DNA of 64,000 nucleotides from Penaeicola halotolerans. GTDB lineage: Bacteria; Bacteroidota; Bacteroidia; Cytophagales; Cyclobacteriaceae. Below are positions 23,513 through 32,278 of the stretch, in pieces. The translations under genes were made by a program, and so were the position numbers. The stretch's first letter is position 1. Every line of letters starts with the position of its first letter. Below the pieces are notes generated by a model that was given only the letters and a program-made list of their open reading frames with translations, did not search any database and was not told where the DNA came from. The stretch spans positions 1 to 64,000 of the forward strand of contig NZ_JAEAGO010000004.1 of the NCBI RefSeq assembly GCF_016464625.1. Reading direction: 5' to 3'.

Positions 23513-26395
23513 ATGAAAATTGATTTGAATCAATCCATCAAGTTCGAGAATCGCCATAACGGCCCTAACACTACAGAGATCCAAGAGATGCTTGATTTTC
23601 TCAAGGTATCCAGTGTGGACGAACTTATAGACCAGACAGTTCCGGCAAACATCAGGCTCACTAAGCCGATGAATCTGCCAGCTGCTCAGACGGAGACCGC
23701 CTTTTTGGCCGAACTAAAAAAGCTTGCTGCAAAGAATAAGATATTCAAATCATACATCGGTTTGGGATATTATAATACGCATGTACCTGGGGTGATCTTG
23801 AGAAATATCCTTGAGAATCCAGGGTGGTATACGGCTTATACGCCTTATCAAGCTGAGATCGCACAAGGTAGGTTAGAGGCTTTGATCAATTTCCAGACGA
23901 TGGTCATGGAGTTGACAGGCATGGAGATCGCCAATGCCTCTCTACTAGATGAAGGTACTGCTGCGGCTGAAGCGATGACGATGCTTGCTGGCTCTAGAAC
24001 GAAAGAGAAGAAGCAGGCAGACAAATTCTTTGTTGATGAGACATTGTTTCCTCAGACGATCGATTTGTTGAAGACTAGAGCGATCCCTGTGGGTATCGAA
24101 TTGGTGATTGGTAAAATAGCAGAAGCAGATCTAACAGATCCTAATTTATATGGTATCCTCGTGCAGTATCCAAATGCAGAGGGTGAAGTAATCGATTACA
24201 GTAACCTAGTCGCTGCTGCTAAGGAGCAAAATGTATTGGTGGCCTTTGCCGCGGATCTGATGAGCTTGACGCTGCTCACACCTCCAGGTGAAATGGGTGC
24301 AGATGTGGTGATCGGTACGACCCAGCGTTTTGGTATCCCGATGGGATATGGTGGACCGCATGCGGCTTACTTTGCTACGAAGGAAGAATTTAAGAGACAA
24401 CTACCTGGTAGGATCATCGGGGTGTCTATCGATAGACATGGCAATAAGGCCTACAGAATGGCACTACAAACGAGGGAGCAGCATATCAGAAGAGAGAAGG
24501 CGACTTCTAACATCTGTACGGCACAAGTGCTTCTCGCGGTGATGGCAGGTATGTATGGTGTGTATCATGGACCAAAAGGTTTGAAGAACATTGCCTTGAA
24601 GATTCATGGTATGGCGCAGTTGGTAGATAAGGCTGTACAAGCGCTAGGTTATACTCAAGTCAATAAGACGTATTTTGACACGATCAAAATTTCTATCGAT
24701 GCTTCTACTCAGCGTACGATTCATTCAATCGCACTTGGTAGAGAGATCAACTTTAGATATGCAGAGAATACTATCTATATCGCAGTAGATGAGACGACTA
24801 CTCTAGAGGACGTACAGGATATCGTATCGATATTCGCTGAGGTGGCTGGTAAGACAGTAGATGTAGCAGCTTTGGCTAAAGACATCACTTTGAATCTTCC
24901 TGAAAACCTTACCAGAAAATCGACTTACTTAGAGCATCCAGTATTTAACAGTTTCCATTCTGAGCATGAGATGCTTCGCTATATCAAGCGTTTGGAAGCG
25001 AAAGACCTTTCCTTGGTACACTCTATGATCTCTTTGGGATCTTGTACCATGAAGCTCAATGCCACTACAGAGATGATTCCTGTGACATGGCCTGAGTTTG
25101 GCAATATCCACCCATTTGCTCCTGTAGGACAGGCGGCAGGTTATCAGGAGATGTTTGCCAATTTGAGCTTGTGGCTTTCTGAGATCACTGGCTTTGCAGA
25201 TACCTCTCTCCAGCCAAACTCTGGTGCACAAGGTGAGTACGCAGGTCTGATGGTGATCAGGGCTTACCACCAAAGCAGGGGAGATTTCCATAGAAATGTG
25301 GCGATCATCCCATCTTCTGCTCACGGTACTAATCCAGCTTCTGCAGTAATGGCGGGTATGGATGTCGTGATCGTGAAGTGTGACGAGCGTGGTAATATCG
25401 ATATCGCTGATTTGAAAGAAAAGGCTGAGAAGCATAAGGAGAAGCTTTCTGCGCTGATGGTAACTTATCCTTCTACGCATGGGGTATTTGAAGAAGGTAT
25501 CATCGAGATCTGTGACATCATCCATCAGTATGGCGGTCAAGTCTATATGGATGGTGCTAATATGAACGCTCAGGTAGGTTTGACTAGCCCGGGTAAAATC
25601 GGTGCTGACGTCTGTCACTTAAACTTGCATAAGACCTTCTGTATTCCTCACGGTGGTGGTGGACCTGGTATGGGGCCTATCGGTGTGGCTGCTCACTTGG
25701 CGCCATTCCTTCCAAGCAATCCAAATATCAAAACAGGTGGTGAGCAGGCGATCTCTTCGATCTCTTCAGCACCATGGGGTAGTGCAAGCATCTTGACGAT
25801 CTCTTATGCATACATCAGATTGATGGGTGCTGAGGGTCTGACCAATGCTACTAAGATGGCTATCCTCAATGCTAACTATATCAAGAATAGACTAGAAGGT
25901 AACTTCAATATCCTCTACACAGGGGCTAACGGCAGATGTGCTCACGAGATGATCGTGGATTGTCGTTCGTTCAAAAACTTCGGTATCGAGGTAGAAGATA
26001 TCGCTAAGCGTCTGATGGACTATGGATTCCATGCGCCTACTGTATCATTCCCAGTAGCTGGTACGCTGATGATCGAGCCTACAGAGTCTGAGACTAAGGC
26101 AGAGCTAGACAGGTTCTGTGATGCGCTTTTGAGCATCCGCGCTGAGGTAGCTGCAGTGGCAGAGGGTAAAGTAGATAAAGACAATAACGTCTTAGTCAAT
26201 GCACCACATACTGCTGCTATTGCTTTGGCAGATGACTGGAACTATCCATACACTAGAGAGCAAGCGGTTTATCCATTGCCTTATGTGAAGTTGCAGGGTA
26301 AGTTCTGGCCGACTGTCGGCAGAATAGATTCTGCTTATGGAGATAGAAATCTCGTGTGTAGCTGTATCCCTACGGAAGCTTACGCAGAAGCTTAA
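23513..26395 (+). CDS. gcvP: Glycine dehydrogenase (decarboxylating), single-chain P protein
   Basis: The PLP-dependent P protein decarboxylates glycine and loads aminomethyl onto the lipoylated H protein. At 960 residues it is the long, fused form, with two halves each shaped like the split GcvPA/GcvPB subunits. The PLP lysine is in [20 protein letters not shown] (~700-719), and [14 protein letters not shown] near the end is a family signature. GcvT and GcvH are not in the window. The N terminus ([17 protein letters not shown]) aligns with family members, supporting the ATG at 23513. Confidence 0.97.
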   Translation: MKIDLNQSIKFENRHNGPNTTEIQEMLDFLKVSSVDELIDQTVPANIRLTKPMNLPAAQTETAFLAELKKLAAKNKIFKSYIGLGYYNTHVPGVILRNILENPGWYTAYTPYQAEIAQGRLEALINFQTMVMELTGMEIANASLLDEGTAAAEAMTMLAGSRTKEKKQADKFFVDETLFPQTIDLLKTRAIPVGIELVIGKIAEADLTDPNLYGILVQYPNAEGEVIDYSNLVAAAKEQNVLVAFAADLMSLTLLTPPGEMGADVVIGTTQRFGIPMGYGGPHAAYFATKEEFKRQLPGRIIGVSIDRHGNKAYRMALQTREQHIRREKATSNICTAQVLLAVMAGMYGVYHGPKGLKNIALKIHGMAQLVDKAVQALGYTQVNKTYFDTIKISIDASTQRTIHSIALGREINFRYAENTIYIAVDETTTLEDVQDIVSIFAEVAGKTVDVAALAKDITLNLPENLTRKSTYLEHPVFNSFHSEHEMLRYIKRLEAKDLSLVHSMISLGSCTMKLNATTEMIPVTWPEFGNIHPFAPVGQAAGYQEMFANLSLWLSEITGFADTSLQPNSGAQGEYAGLMVIRAYHQSRGDFHRNVAIIPSSAHGTNPASAVMAGMDVVIVKCDERGNIDIADLKEKAEKHKEKLSALMVTYPSTHGVFEEGIIEICDIIHQYGGQVYMDGANMNAQVGLTSPGKIGADVCHLNLHKTFCIPHGGGGPGMGPIGVAAHLAPFLPSNPNIKTGGEQAISSISSAPWGSASILTISYAYIRLMGAEGLTNATKMAILNANYIKNRLEGNFNILYTGANGRCAHEMIVDCRSFKNFGIEVEDIAKRLMDYGFHAPTVSFPVAGTLMIEPTESETKAELDRFCDALLSIRAEVAAVAEGKVDKDNNVLVNAPHTAAIALADDWNYPYTREQAVYPLPYVKLQGKFWPTVGRIDSAYGDRNLVCSCIPTEAYAEA

Positions 26396-26399
26396 GATA

Positions 26400-26428
26400 A
26401 AAAGTCCCACCTCAACCGTGGGACTTTT
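26400..26428 (+). terminator. gcvP terminator
   Basis: AAAAGTCCCAC (26400-26410) and GTGGGACTTTT (26418-26428) form a perfect 11-bp stem 5 bases behind the gcvP stop. Confidence 0.88.
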
Positions 26429-26453
26429 GCTTTATTCATCATTATTTAATGTG

Positions 26454-26490
26454 AGCGGCTGTGGCTTCATTTGATTGCCGCTTATATTTG
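26454..26490 (+). promoter_or_regulatory. -7 element with adjoining inverted repeat before the S1/P1 nuclease gene
   Basis: TATATTTG (26483-26490) is a consensus -7 element 29 bases before the ATG. Directly before it, AGCGGC (26454-26459) and GCCGCT (26477-26482) form an inverted repeat 17 bases apart, where the -33 box would lie. No TTG is found at the proper distance, so this may be an activator-dependent promoter. Confidence 0.45.
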
Positions 26491-26519
26491 AGGCTTGTAA
26501 TACATCAATATTTAATTCT

Positions 26520-27287
26520 ATGAAAAAATTGTTTTTGAGTTGCTTAGCGGTAGTGATCTCGCTACAGTCATTTGGTTGGGGTCAGACGGGTCACCGTGCT
26601 ATCGGTCAGATCGCTGAGTGGCATTTAAATAAGAAAGCCAAAGCTAGGATAAAGCAGATCCTAGGAGCTGAGTCAGTCGCTATGGCGAGTGTCTGGATGG
26701 ATGAGATCAGGTCTGATGAGGCTTATGATTATACCAATACTTGGCACTGGGTGACGATCCCTGATGGTCAGCAGTATGACAAGACAATCCAAGAAAAGGG
26801 CGGAGATGCCTATGAGGCAACTGTTCGTATCATCGAAGAGCTCAAAGCAGGTGGTTTGACGAAGGAAAAGGAGTGGGAATATGTGAAATTTCTGATCCAC
26901 ATGGTCGGTGACTTGCATCAGCCACTACACGTGGGTAGAGGCGATGACCGTGGAGGTAATAATGTTCGAGTTAACTGGTTTGGTCAGGCGACTAATCTAC
27001 ACAGCGTGTGGGATAGTAAGATGATCGATGGTAAAGCAATCAGCTATACTGAACTTGCGCAGCACCTCAATATGGCTGCTAGTAAGAACAAGATCAAGGA
27101 GTGGCAACAGGCTACAGTGGTCGAGTGGATGGCAGAGTCTATGGAGTGCAGACCGATGGTCTATGATGTGCCTGAGGATAAAAATATGGGTTATGAGTAT
27201 AGCTATAAGTATTTCTCACTTGCAGAGGAGCGCATGCTTTTGGCGGGTATCCGTCTAGCGGGTGTACTCAATGAGATCTACGGCTAA
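26520..27287 (+). CDS. Secreted S1/P1-type zinc nuclease
   Basis: Exported single-strand nuclease/3'-nucleotidase of 255 residues. Signal peptide cleavage after SFG would leave Trp as the mature N terminus (WGQTGHRAIGQIAE), matching the family, where the N-terminal Trp is a zinc ligand. Other ligand motifs are HMVGDLHQPLHVG and NLHSVWDSKMI. It likely acts in the periplasm or outside the cell in phosphate or nucleotide scavenging. I start at the ATG at 26520; the longer frame from 26475 would bury the signal peptide. Confidence 0.9.
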   Translation: MKKLFLSCLAVVISLQSFGWGQTGHRAIGQIAEWHLNKKAKARIKQILGAESVAMASVWMDEIRSDEAYDYTNTWHWVTIPDGQQYDKTIQEKGGDAYEATVRIIEELKAGGLTKEKEWEYVKFLIHMVGDLHQPLHVGRGDDRGGNNVRVNWFGQATNLHSVWDSKMIDGKAISYTELAQHLNMAASKNKIKEWQQATVVEWMAESMECRPMVYDVPEDKNMGYEYSYKYFSLAEERMLLAGIRLAGVLNEIYG

Positions 27288-27308
27288 TCATTCAATTGGT
27301 CTTTTAAC

Positions 27309-27347
27309 AAACGCTGTCTCTAGGTATCTGGGGACAGCGTTTTTTTA
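27309..27347 (+). terminator. Terminator of the S1/P1 nuclease gene
   Basis: AAACGCTGTC (27309-27318) pairs with GACAGCGTTT (27333-27342), followed by more T's. Confidence 0.85.
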
Positions 27348-27762
27348 TGGTGGCTGTTGGAAGTGGTCATGGTGAGTGCTGTATTTAGTTAGCAGGTAGC
27401 TGAGAGTTTGGATCCTGTTGCTGTGAGGTATGGCGTTGCTTGTTGAAATGGTGTGGTTACTATGCTATAAATGCTTCGGAGCTGGTTGCTGCTGTGCTGT
27501 TCATTTTATAGAAAGTTGACCCCCACTGGTACCTGCCTGTTGAAACTACTCAAAACCCATAGTTGATCCAATGTAAAGACTATGCTTAACGGGTCTAATA
27601 CGGCTAAAGTACGGCTAAGATACGGCTATGATATGTTTATAAATAGTTAAAAAAAGGCTTCTAAAATTTTTTGTAAGGGTAAATTAATAGCATTTAAACA
27701 TTAAATAATTTGCTTTTAATTATTTTTATTTTTTAATTAGACCTTCACCAAAATCTAATATC
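27348..27762. other. Intergenic region before the 252-residue gene
   Basis: About 415 bases without a convincing gene. The left part has mixed composition and no readable frame. It holds an inverted repeat CATAGT/ACTATG (27558-27563, 27579-27584) and the three 11-bp tandem repeats listed separately. The last ~120 bases before the next ATG are very AT-rich with no clean TAnnTTTG element. Confidence 0.5.
27599..27631 (+). repeat. Three 11-bp tandem direct repeats
   Basis: TACGGCTAAAG, TACGGCTAAGA and TACGGCTATGA follow one another without gaps. The invariant core TACGGCTA recurs every 11 bases, about one helical turn, so a protein could bind all copies on one DNA face, as OmpR/PhoB-type regulators do with 11-bp units. 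They lie ~130 bases before the next gene. Confidence 0.75.
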
Positions 27763-28521
27763 ATGGCAAAACAAAGTGGTATCATGAGACTAAGAGGTCG
27801 TATTGGAGACTTTTTGTTTTACAAAATGGGCAAAGATTACTTTGTGCGAACGACTTCTAGATCCAATCGAAAGTTGAAAAATGCAAAGGGTGTGAAGCAG
27901 GCAAATCGGGAATTTGCACATGCTTCTCAAGTGGCCAAAAGGCTTAGGAATTCGATCAGTCATCTGCTGGGTCATCTGGTTCATGGGCGGTTTTCCTCTC
28001 AGTTGACAGGGAAGCTGCAGCGGATCATGGCAACAGATCCAGTGCATCCAAAGGGGGAGCGTCAGGTGAGTTATGGCGATGTGTCTTTGTTGAAAAGCTT
28101 GGAGTTTTTTAAAGGTAAGTCTGCTGATTATATCATGTCTTGGCTGCCAGAAGTAGAGCATGAGGGCAGTATGATGCGTGTGCGCTATTCGGACCATATC
28201 AATAAGATACCGCCAGGAGCTACGCACTACACCTTGTCGCTACATGCGCTGTATTTTGATGAGTATGGCAGTTTCGATGAGTTAATCGATCTCAATGAAC
28301 CAGACTATATGCCTTATATCCCTTATGAGCGAAAGGGGGCTCCAAAGTTTTTCACGCATGAGTTGGATGTGCATTCAGTCTTTTCTCCTACGGAGCGGCC
28401 GATCATGGGCTTGGTCTTGTGTAGGTTGACATCGTATAAGTTTGTCAATGGTCAGTATGACTTGCTGGTAAGCGGTACTGCGATGCACATTTTAGATGCT
28501 AAGGTTTATCAAGGGGAGTAG
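27763..28521 (+). CDS. Uncharacterised Bacteroidota protein, 252 residues
   Basis: I do not recognise a characterised family. The N terminus (SGIMRLRGRIGDFLFYKMG, then DYFVRTTSRSNRK) resembles a group of Bacteroidota proteins of unknown function that start with a G-x-IGD-x-x-FYK segment followed by a basic stretch. Residues ~30-90 are basic and helical (KGVKQANREFAHASQVAKRL). The C-terminal half is mixed beta with aromatic patches. There is no signal peptide or membrane segment, so it is probably cytoplasmic. It has its own AT-rich upstream region with tandem repeats, and a terminator overlaps the stop codon. Confidence 0.75.
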   Translation: MAKQSGIMRLRGRIGDFLFYKMGKDYFVRTTSRSNRKLKNAKGVKQANREFAHASQVAKRLRNSISHLLGHLVHGRFSSQLTGKLQRIMATDPVHPKGERQVSYGDVSLLKSLEFFKGKSADYIMSWLPEVEHEGSMMRVRYSDHINKIPPGATHYTLSLHALYFDEYGSFDELIDLNEPDYMPYIPYERKGAPKFFTHELDVHSVFSPTERPIMGLVLCRLTSYKFVNGQYDLLVSGTAMHILDAKVYQGE

Positions 28522-28536
28522 TACTCCCCTTTTTTG
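28511..28536 (+). terminator. Terminator overlapping the stop codon of the 252-residue gene
   Basis: AAGGGGAGT (28511-28519) pairs with ACTCCCCTT (28523-28531), followed by T's. The TAG stop (28519-28521) lies in the loop and stem edge. Confidence 0.8.
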
Positions 28537-28595
28537 GGGTGTTGGAAATGAGGGAGATTTATTAGATATTAGAATGACTTAAATACTTTTATTTT

Positions 28596-28760
28596 ATGAG
28601 TGAGCTTGAAATTTTTATTGCCACCGAACAACCCGAGACATGTTCAAGATGTGGTATTAGGACTAAAATTTTGTTAGAAATTGATAATATGCAATACCAC
28701 CAATGCTCTTCAATAAGCTGTGGTTTCGAGTTTATTTTAGAGTTCGAAGTTGATGTATGA
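28596..28760 (+). CDS. Small zinc-ribbon-like protein, 54 residues, paired with an HNH nuclease
   Basis: An ATG at 28596 opens a 54-codon frame whose TGA stop overlaps the next gene's ATG in an ATGA junction. Cys16 and Cys19 form a CxxC knuckle (ETCSRCG) and Cys37/Cys42 (QCSSISCG) a second pair, so four cysteines can hold one zinc in a ribbon. The rest is acidic. Translational coupling to the HNH gene says the two products work together. The protein could bind the nuclease, its nucleic acid target, or act as an antitoxin-like partner; none is shown. Confidence 0.65.
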   Translation: MSELEIFIATEQPETCSRCGIRTKILLEIDNMQYHQCSSISCGFEFILEFEVDV

Positions 28761-29530
28761 AGCAGGGTCAAAAACTTTGGACTAGGGAGGAATTGATTTT
28801 AGCAATAAATCTTTATTGCAAATTGCCTTTTGGAAGACTGCATAGACAAAACCCTGAGATCATTAATCTAGCTGATTTAATTGGAAGAACTCCAAGTTCT
28901 GTCGCTTATAAACTTGTTAATTTTGCGAGTCTGGATCTGAGTTTAAAAGCAAGAGGAATAAAAGGGGCTACAAATGCCAGTAAACTTGATGCGGAAATAT
29001 GGAATGAGTTTTTTAATAATTGGGATAGCCTCCCTTATCTAAGTGAAAAGCTTTTAGCAAACCTTAAGCAAACTACCTTAGAAAAGCTCAATGATATACC
29101 AGATGTTGAATTGCCAAAGGAAGGTAAAATGAGAGAACAAGTGATTAAAGTTAGAGTTAATCAGTCATTTTTTAGAAGATCAATTTTAGCTTCATATAAT
29201 GACACGTGTTGTATTACGGGGATTCAGCAAAAGGAATTTTTAATTGCAGGTCATATCAAACCTTGGAGTATTGATGAAAAGAATAGATTAAATCTTCAAA
29301 ATGGAATTGCGATTAATGCACTTCATGATAAGGCTTTTGAAACTGGTTTAATGACGATCACAACAGATTATAAAATCAAGATTTCATCACTGTTATTTAA
29401 GCAAAAGAAATCTGAGTCTGTAGAAGAATATTTTTTGAGGTATCATAATAAAGACATGATTCTTCCTTCAAGATTCCTTCCAGATGTCAACCTATTAAAG
29501 TATCATAACGAGTTCTGCTTTAAAGAATAA
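28757..29530 (+). CDS. HNH endonuclease, predicted restriction-type (HNH_2)
   Basis: The 257-residue protein has an N-terminal helical domain (WTREELILAINLY...GRTPSSVAYKLVNFASLD), a Myb/SANT-like module often found in predicted restriction nucleases, and a C-terminal HNH core. The core shows CCITG (~151-155), AGHIKPWS (~165-172) with the metal-binding His, NGIAINALHDKAFE (~181-194) with the Asn and second His, and a GLMTI strand. There is no methyltransferase or other restriction subunit nearby. The gene is visibly richer in A/T than its neighbours, a sign of transfer. A defence or DNA-modification-dependent cutting role is inferred. Confidence 0.82.
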   Translation: MKQGQKLWTREELILAINLYCKLPFGRLHRQNPEIINLADLIGRTPSSVAYKLVNFASLDLSLKARGIKGATNASKLDAEIWNEFFNNWDSLPYLSEKLLANLKQTTLEKLNDIPDVELPKEGKMREQVIKVRVNQSFFRRSILASYNDTCCITGIQQKEFLIAGHIKPWSIDEKNRLNLQNGIAINALHDKAFETGLMTITTDYKIKISSLLFKQKKSESVEEYFLRYHNKDMILPSRFLPDVNLLKYHNEFCFKE

Positions 29531-29614
29531 CCCTTTTGAAAGAGGATTATATATTTTATTTTTTGTCTATCACTACCTCTCTGACCGCGCTGTTTACTAT
29601 ACGCGATAAGTCTC

Positions 29615-29950
29615 TCAATTCTGCATGTTGTCTCCGCTTTCGTCTTCGAAGGTTTGGTGGCTTTTGATGACGCGTTCGTACATTTTGATCTGGGAGTAGC
29701 GGAGGTAGAGGCCATAGAGGATGCCTCCTACGAGTGCTTGGACGATGAATCTCACCAATCCTGAGACGTTGAAATAGCTATCCATGAGCGCTTGAAATGA
29801 AAAGACGCCATCCATGATCAGGGTGACTACGGGTGTCATCAGGGCGACTAAGATACCAAATCGTAAGATACCATATTTGAGTACATACTTGTATTTGGGG
29901 ATGTCTTTGATCTCTTGCAGGCGGGCTTCGGCTGTTTCTTTTTTCATCAT
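29615..29950 (-). CDS. Small inner-membrane protein, two transmembrane segments
   Basis: The 111-residue protein has a charged N terminus, one hydrophobic helix at ~28-48 (ILRFGILVALMTPVVTLIM), a second at ~65-84 (RFIVQALVGGILYGLYL) and a charged C-terminal tail. There is no signal peptide or known domain. It may start at Met1 or Met2. It lies downstream of lipA on the same strand, but a terminator sits between them. The function is unknown. Confidence 0.65.
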   Translation of the reverse strand: MMKKETAEARLQEIKDIPKYKYVLKYGILRFGILVALMTPVVTLIMDGVFSFQALMDSYFNVSGLVRFIVQALVGGILYGLYLRYSQIKMYERVIKSHQTFEDESGDNMQN

Positions 29951-29966
29951 GGTGCTAAAATAAACA

Positions 29967-29985
29967 ATCCCCTGTAAAAGGGGAT
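29967..29985 (-). terminator. lipA terminator
   Basis: ATCCCCT (29967-29973) pairs with AGGGGAT (29979-29985); on the minus strand a T-rich tail follows. It lies 6 bases behind the lipA stop. Confidence 0.75.
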
Positions 29986-29991
29986 CATTTT

Positions 29992-30873
29992 TTATACGTT
30001 TACGTGTCTTTCGGCATGGTAAGATGAGCGTACCAGTGGACCTGACTCTACATACTTAAGTCCTCGTTTGAGGCCTTCTTCTCTGTAGTGATCAAACATA
30101 TCTGGGTGGATAAATTCTGCCACTTCGATGTGCATCTTAGTAGGCTGTAGGTACTGTCCTAGCGTGAGGATATCGCATCCATGTGCAGCTAGGTCGTCCA
30201 TGGCCTTGTACACTTCGTCTTGCGTTTCTCCTAGTCCGAGCATGATACCGGTCTTGGTACGCTGACCAAATTCTTTGGTGCGCTTGATTTGCTCTAAGCT
30301 GCGCTCATACTTGGCCTGCGGTCTTACTCTTCTGTAGAGTCTCTCTACGGTTTCCATGTTGTGAGAGACTACTTCCTGCCCTGCATTGATCATGTGGATG
30401 AGGGCATCCCAGTTGGACTTCACGTCTGGTATAAGTGTTTCTATGGTTGTCTCTGGGCTGAGTTTTTTGGTTTCTACTACAGTATTGTGCCAGATCTCTG
30501 CCCCACGGTCTTTGAGTTCGTCTCTGTTGACAGAAGTGAGGACTGCATGCTTGACCCCCATGAGTTTGATCGCTTCGGCAACTCTTCTTGGTTCGTCTGT
30601 GTCATACTCAGGTGGACGACCAGTGGCTACTGCGCAGAAGGAACAGCTTCTTGTGCAGACATTACCTAGGATCATAAAAGTAGCAGTACCTGCTCCCCAG
30701 CACTCGCCCATATTGGGACAGTTGCCACTTTCGCAGATGGTGTGCAGCTTATATTGATCGACTAGTTTTCTTACTTTGGCATATTCTTTACCAACAGGAA
30801 GCTTCACTCTCAGCCAGTTAGGCTTCTTAGTGCGTTGTGTTTCCTCTTGGGATATTACTGGCAATTCAATCAT
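29992..30873 (-). CDS. lipA: Lipoyl synthase
   Basis: Radical-SAM enzyme of 293 residues that inserts two sulfurs into protein-bound octanoyl groups. Both iron-sulfur sets are visible: Cys47, Cys52 and Cys58 for the auxiliary cluster ([12 protein letters not shown]), and Cys73, Cys77 and Cys80 for the radical-SAM cluster (CTRSCSFC). The C-terminal RSSYHAERH carries the conserved RSSY element that binds the auxiliary cluster. It would mature the two-lipoyl-domain SucB encoded here and GcvH elsewhere. LipB is not in the window. Confidence 0.97.
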   Translation of the reverse strand: MIELPVISQEETQRTKKPNWLRVKLPVGKEYAKVRKLVDQYKLHTICESGNCPNMGECWGAGTATFMILGNVCTRSCSFCAVATGRPPEYDTDEPRRVAEAIKLMGVKHAVLTSVNRDELKDRGAEIWHNTVVETKKLSPETTIETLIPDVKSNWDALIHMINAGQEVVSHNMETVERLYRRVRPQAKYERSLEQIKRTKEFGQRTKTGIMLGLGETQDEVYKAMDDLAAHGCDILTLGQYLQPTKMHIEVAEFIHPDMFDHYREEGLKRGLKYVESGPLVRSSYHAERHVNV

Positions 30874-30928
30874 GTGTTTCTAATTTGATGCGAAATTACG
30901 GAAATGGTCTTATAAACCCAATTTCCCT

Positions 30929-31648
30929 TTATTTTCTCAATCCGTAGTATAGTGAGATATAAACAGAATGAAAGACGCTTCGGTTCTGTGCGGTAGGCAC
31001 AAGTACGATTTCTTGAGGAAAAGCTTCGATCATATAGCCTGCTTCTACACCGGTCACGTTGGTTTTGAAGGTGCCGAATTCGAAGGCTAGCCCTACTTTT
31101 GCATGTGCTCCTACTTTGATTTCTGACTCTCCTAATCCTTGGAATATGCGGCCTGGCCCAAGTACTTCTCCTCTGTTGTCATGAACAGAAGGATCGAAAG
31201 GTACGCGCTCAGAGTCAAATCGAGAAGTGGCGTAGTCTATGTAGTATGGAGATACAATTCCAAAGGTAGGTCCTGCGGCTCCTATGGCACTTACTTGGAC
31301 GCCTTGCTGTGGAGCTTTCCTGAAAAGGATGAGCTCTCTACCGTAGTGTGGTCTGATGCTGTAGAGGTAGTTTTGCTTACCCCAGATGTAGGTATTGCCC
31401 AAGAAGGAAGTGTATCTCACTTCTTTGGGATGCTTGACATTAGAAAGTTCTAGTCCGAAAACATGAAACATGTTGTCATCGATCATTCTAGAATGTCTGA
31501 TAAAAAGCCCGCCAATGAGTCCCCCATTGGTGTTTTTATTTACTCCATATACTGTCTCAGTGACATAGTCATAGTCTATGGTCTGTGCCTTGGCACTTAG
31601 GCTAAGGATCAGCGAGCAAAAGAGCAAATAACTTACCTTTCTAAACAT
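30929..31648 (-). CDS. Secreted or outer-membrane protein of unknown function
   Basis: The 239-residue protein has a signal peptide (cleavage after AKA, ~22) and a beta-rich body with aromatic strands, ending YISLYYGLRK. The strand pattern suggests a small outer-membrane barrel, although the last residue is not aromatic. It lies 55 bases upstream of lipA on the same strand and could be cotranscribed. I do not recognise a named family. Confidence 0.65.
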   Translation of the reverse strand: MFRKVSYLLFCSLILSLSAKAQTIDYDYVTETVYGVNKNTNGGLIGGLFIRHSRMIDDNMFHVFGLELSNVKHPKEVRYTSFLGNTYIWGKQNYLYSIRPHYGRELILFRKAPQQGVQVSAIGAAGPTFGIVSPYYIDYATSRFDSERVPFDPSVHDNRGEVLGPGRIFQGLGESEIKVGAHAKVGLAFEFGTFKTNVTGVEAGYMIEAFPQEIVLVPTAQNRSVFHSVYISLYYGLRK

Positions 31649-31715
31649 TAGGTATTCAGTTTTTTATTAAAATTACACACTAATCATTAAACTCAAAAAT
31701 AAGCGACTAAGTTTT

Positions 31716-32120
31716 ATGGCAACAGCAAAAGCAACCTATTTAGGCAATCTTCGCACGCAGGCGACTCATATACAGTCTGGGACGGCTATCATCACGGATG
31801 CACCTACTGATAATAATGGTAAAGGAGAGGCATTTTCTCCAACAGACTTGGTCGCTACAGCCTTGGGTAGCTGCATGGTGACCATCATGGGAATCGTAGC
31901 TGAGCGTGATGGGATCGATATGTCAGGGCTTAGTTGGGAGGTGACTAAGGTGATGTCTGCCAATCCACGTAAAATCTCGAAGGTGACGATTCACTTCACG
32001 TGGCCTCAGCCACAAGCGAGTACTGAGCAGCTTCAAAAACTCAAAAATGCTGCCCGTACTTGTCCTGTAGCTTTGAGCTTGCATCCAGATTTGGAGCAGG
32101 ATATTCATTTCAACTTTTAA
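31716..32120 (+). CDS. OsmC-family peroxiredoxin-like protein
   Basis: The 134-residue thiol protein has the OsmC/Ohr layout: Cys53 in ALGSCMVT and Cys116 in ARTCPVALS form the redox pair, and SPTDLVATAL is the family helix before the first Cys. It likely reduces organic hydroperoxides or handles other electrophiles in the cytoplasm. It stands alone with its own terminator and is divergent from the secreted-protein gene. Confidence 0.9.
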   Translation: MATAKATYLGNLRTQATHIQSGTAIITDAPTDNNGKGEAFSPTDLVATALGSCMVTIMGIVAERDGIDMSGLSWEVTKVMSANPRKISKVTIHFTWPQPQASTEQLQKLKNAARTCPVALSLHPDLEQDIHFNF

Positions 32121-32139
32121 GCTGATTATCAATTTGTTG

Positions 32140-32172
32140 GCCCTGTCGGAGAGATTTGACAGGGCTTTTTTT
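32140..32172 (+). terminator. Terminator of the OsmC-family gene
   Basis: GCCCTGTC (32140-32147) pairs with GACAGGGC (32158-32165), followed by seven T. Confidence 0.88.
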
Positions 32173-32278
32173 ATTTTTGGAATATTTTTCATCCCTGCTG
32201 TAGCGTAAGAGGGTAAGGCTGCGTCTTCTTTATATGACAAATAGTCTTCTCAGGCTATGGCTCAGCTAGCTTTTTATT

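Noticed and set aside
24929-25618. Long reverse-strand frame inside gcvP
   Set aside because: It lies antisense to a fully conserved gene, has low-complexity His/Arg/Ile composition and no recognisable domain.
27505-27545. GTTGACCCCCACTGG stretch resembling an insertion-sequence end
   Set aside because: No matching inverted end, transposase frame or target duplication was found nearby.
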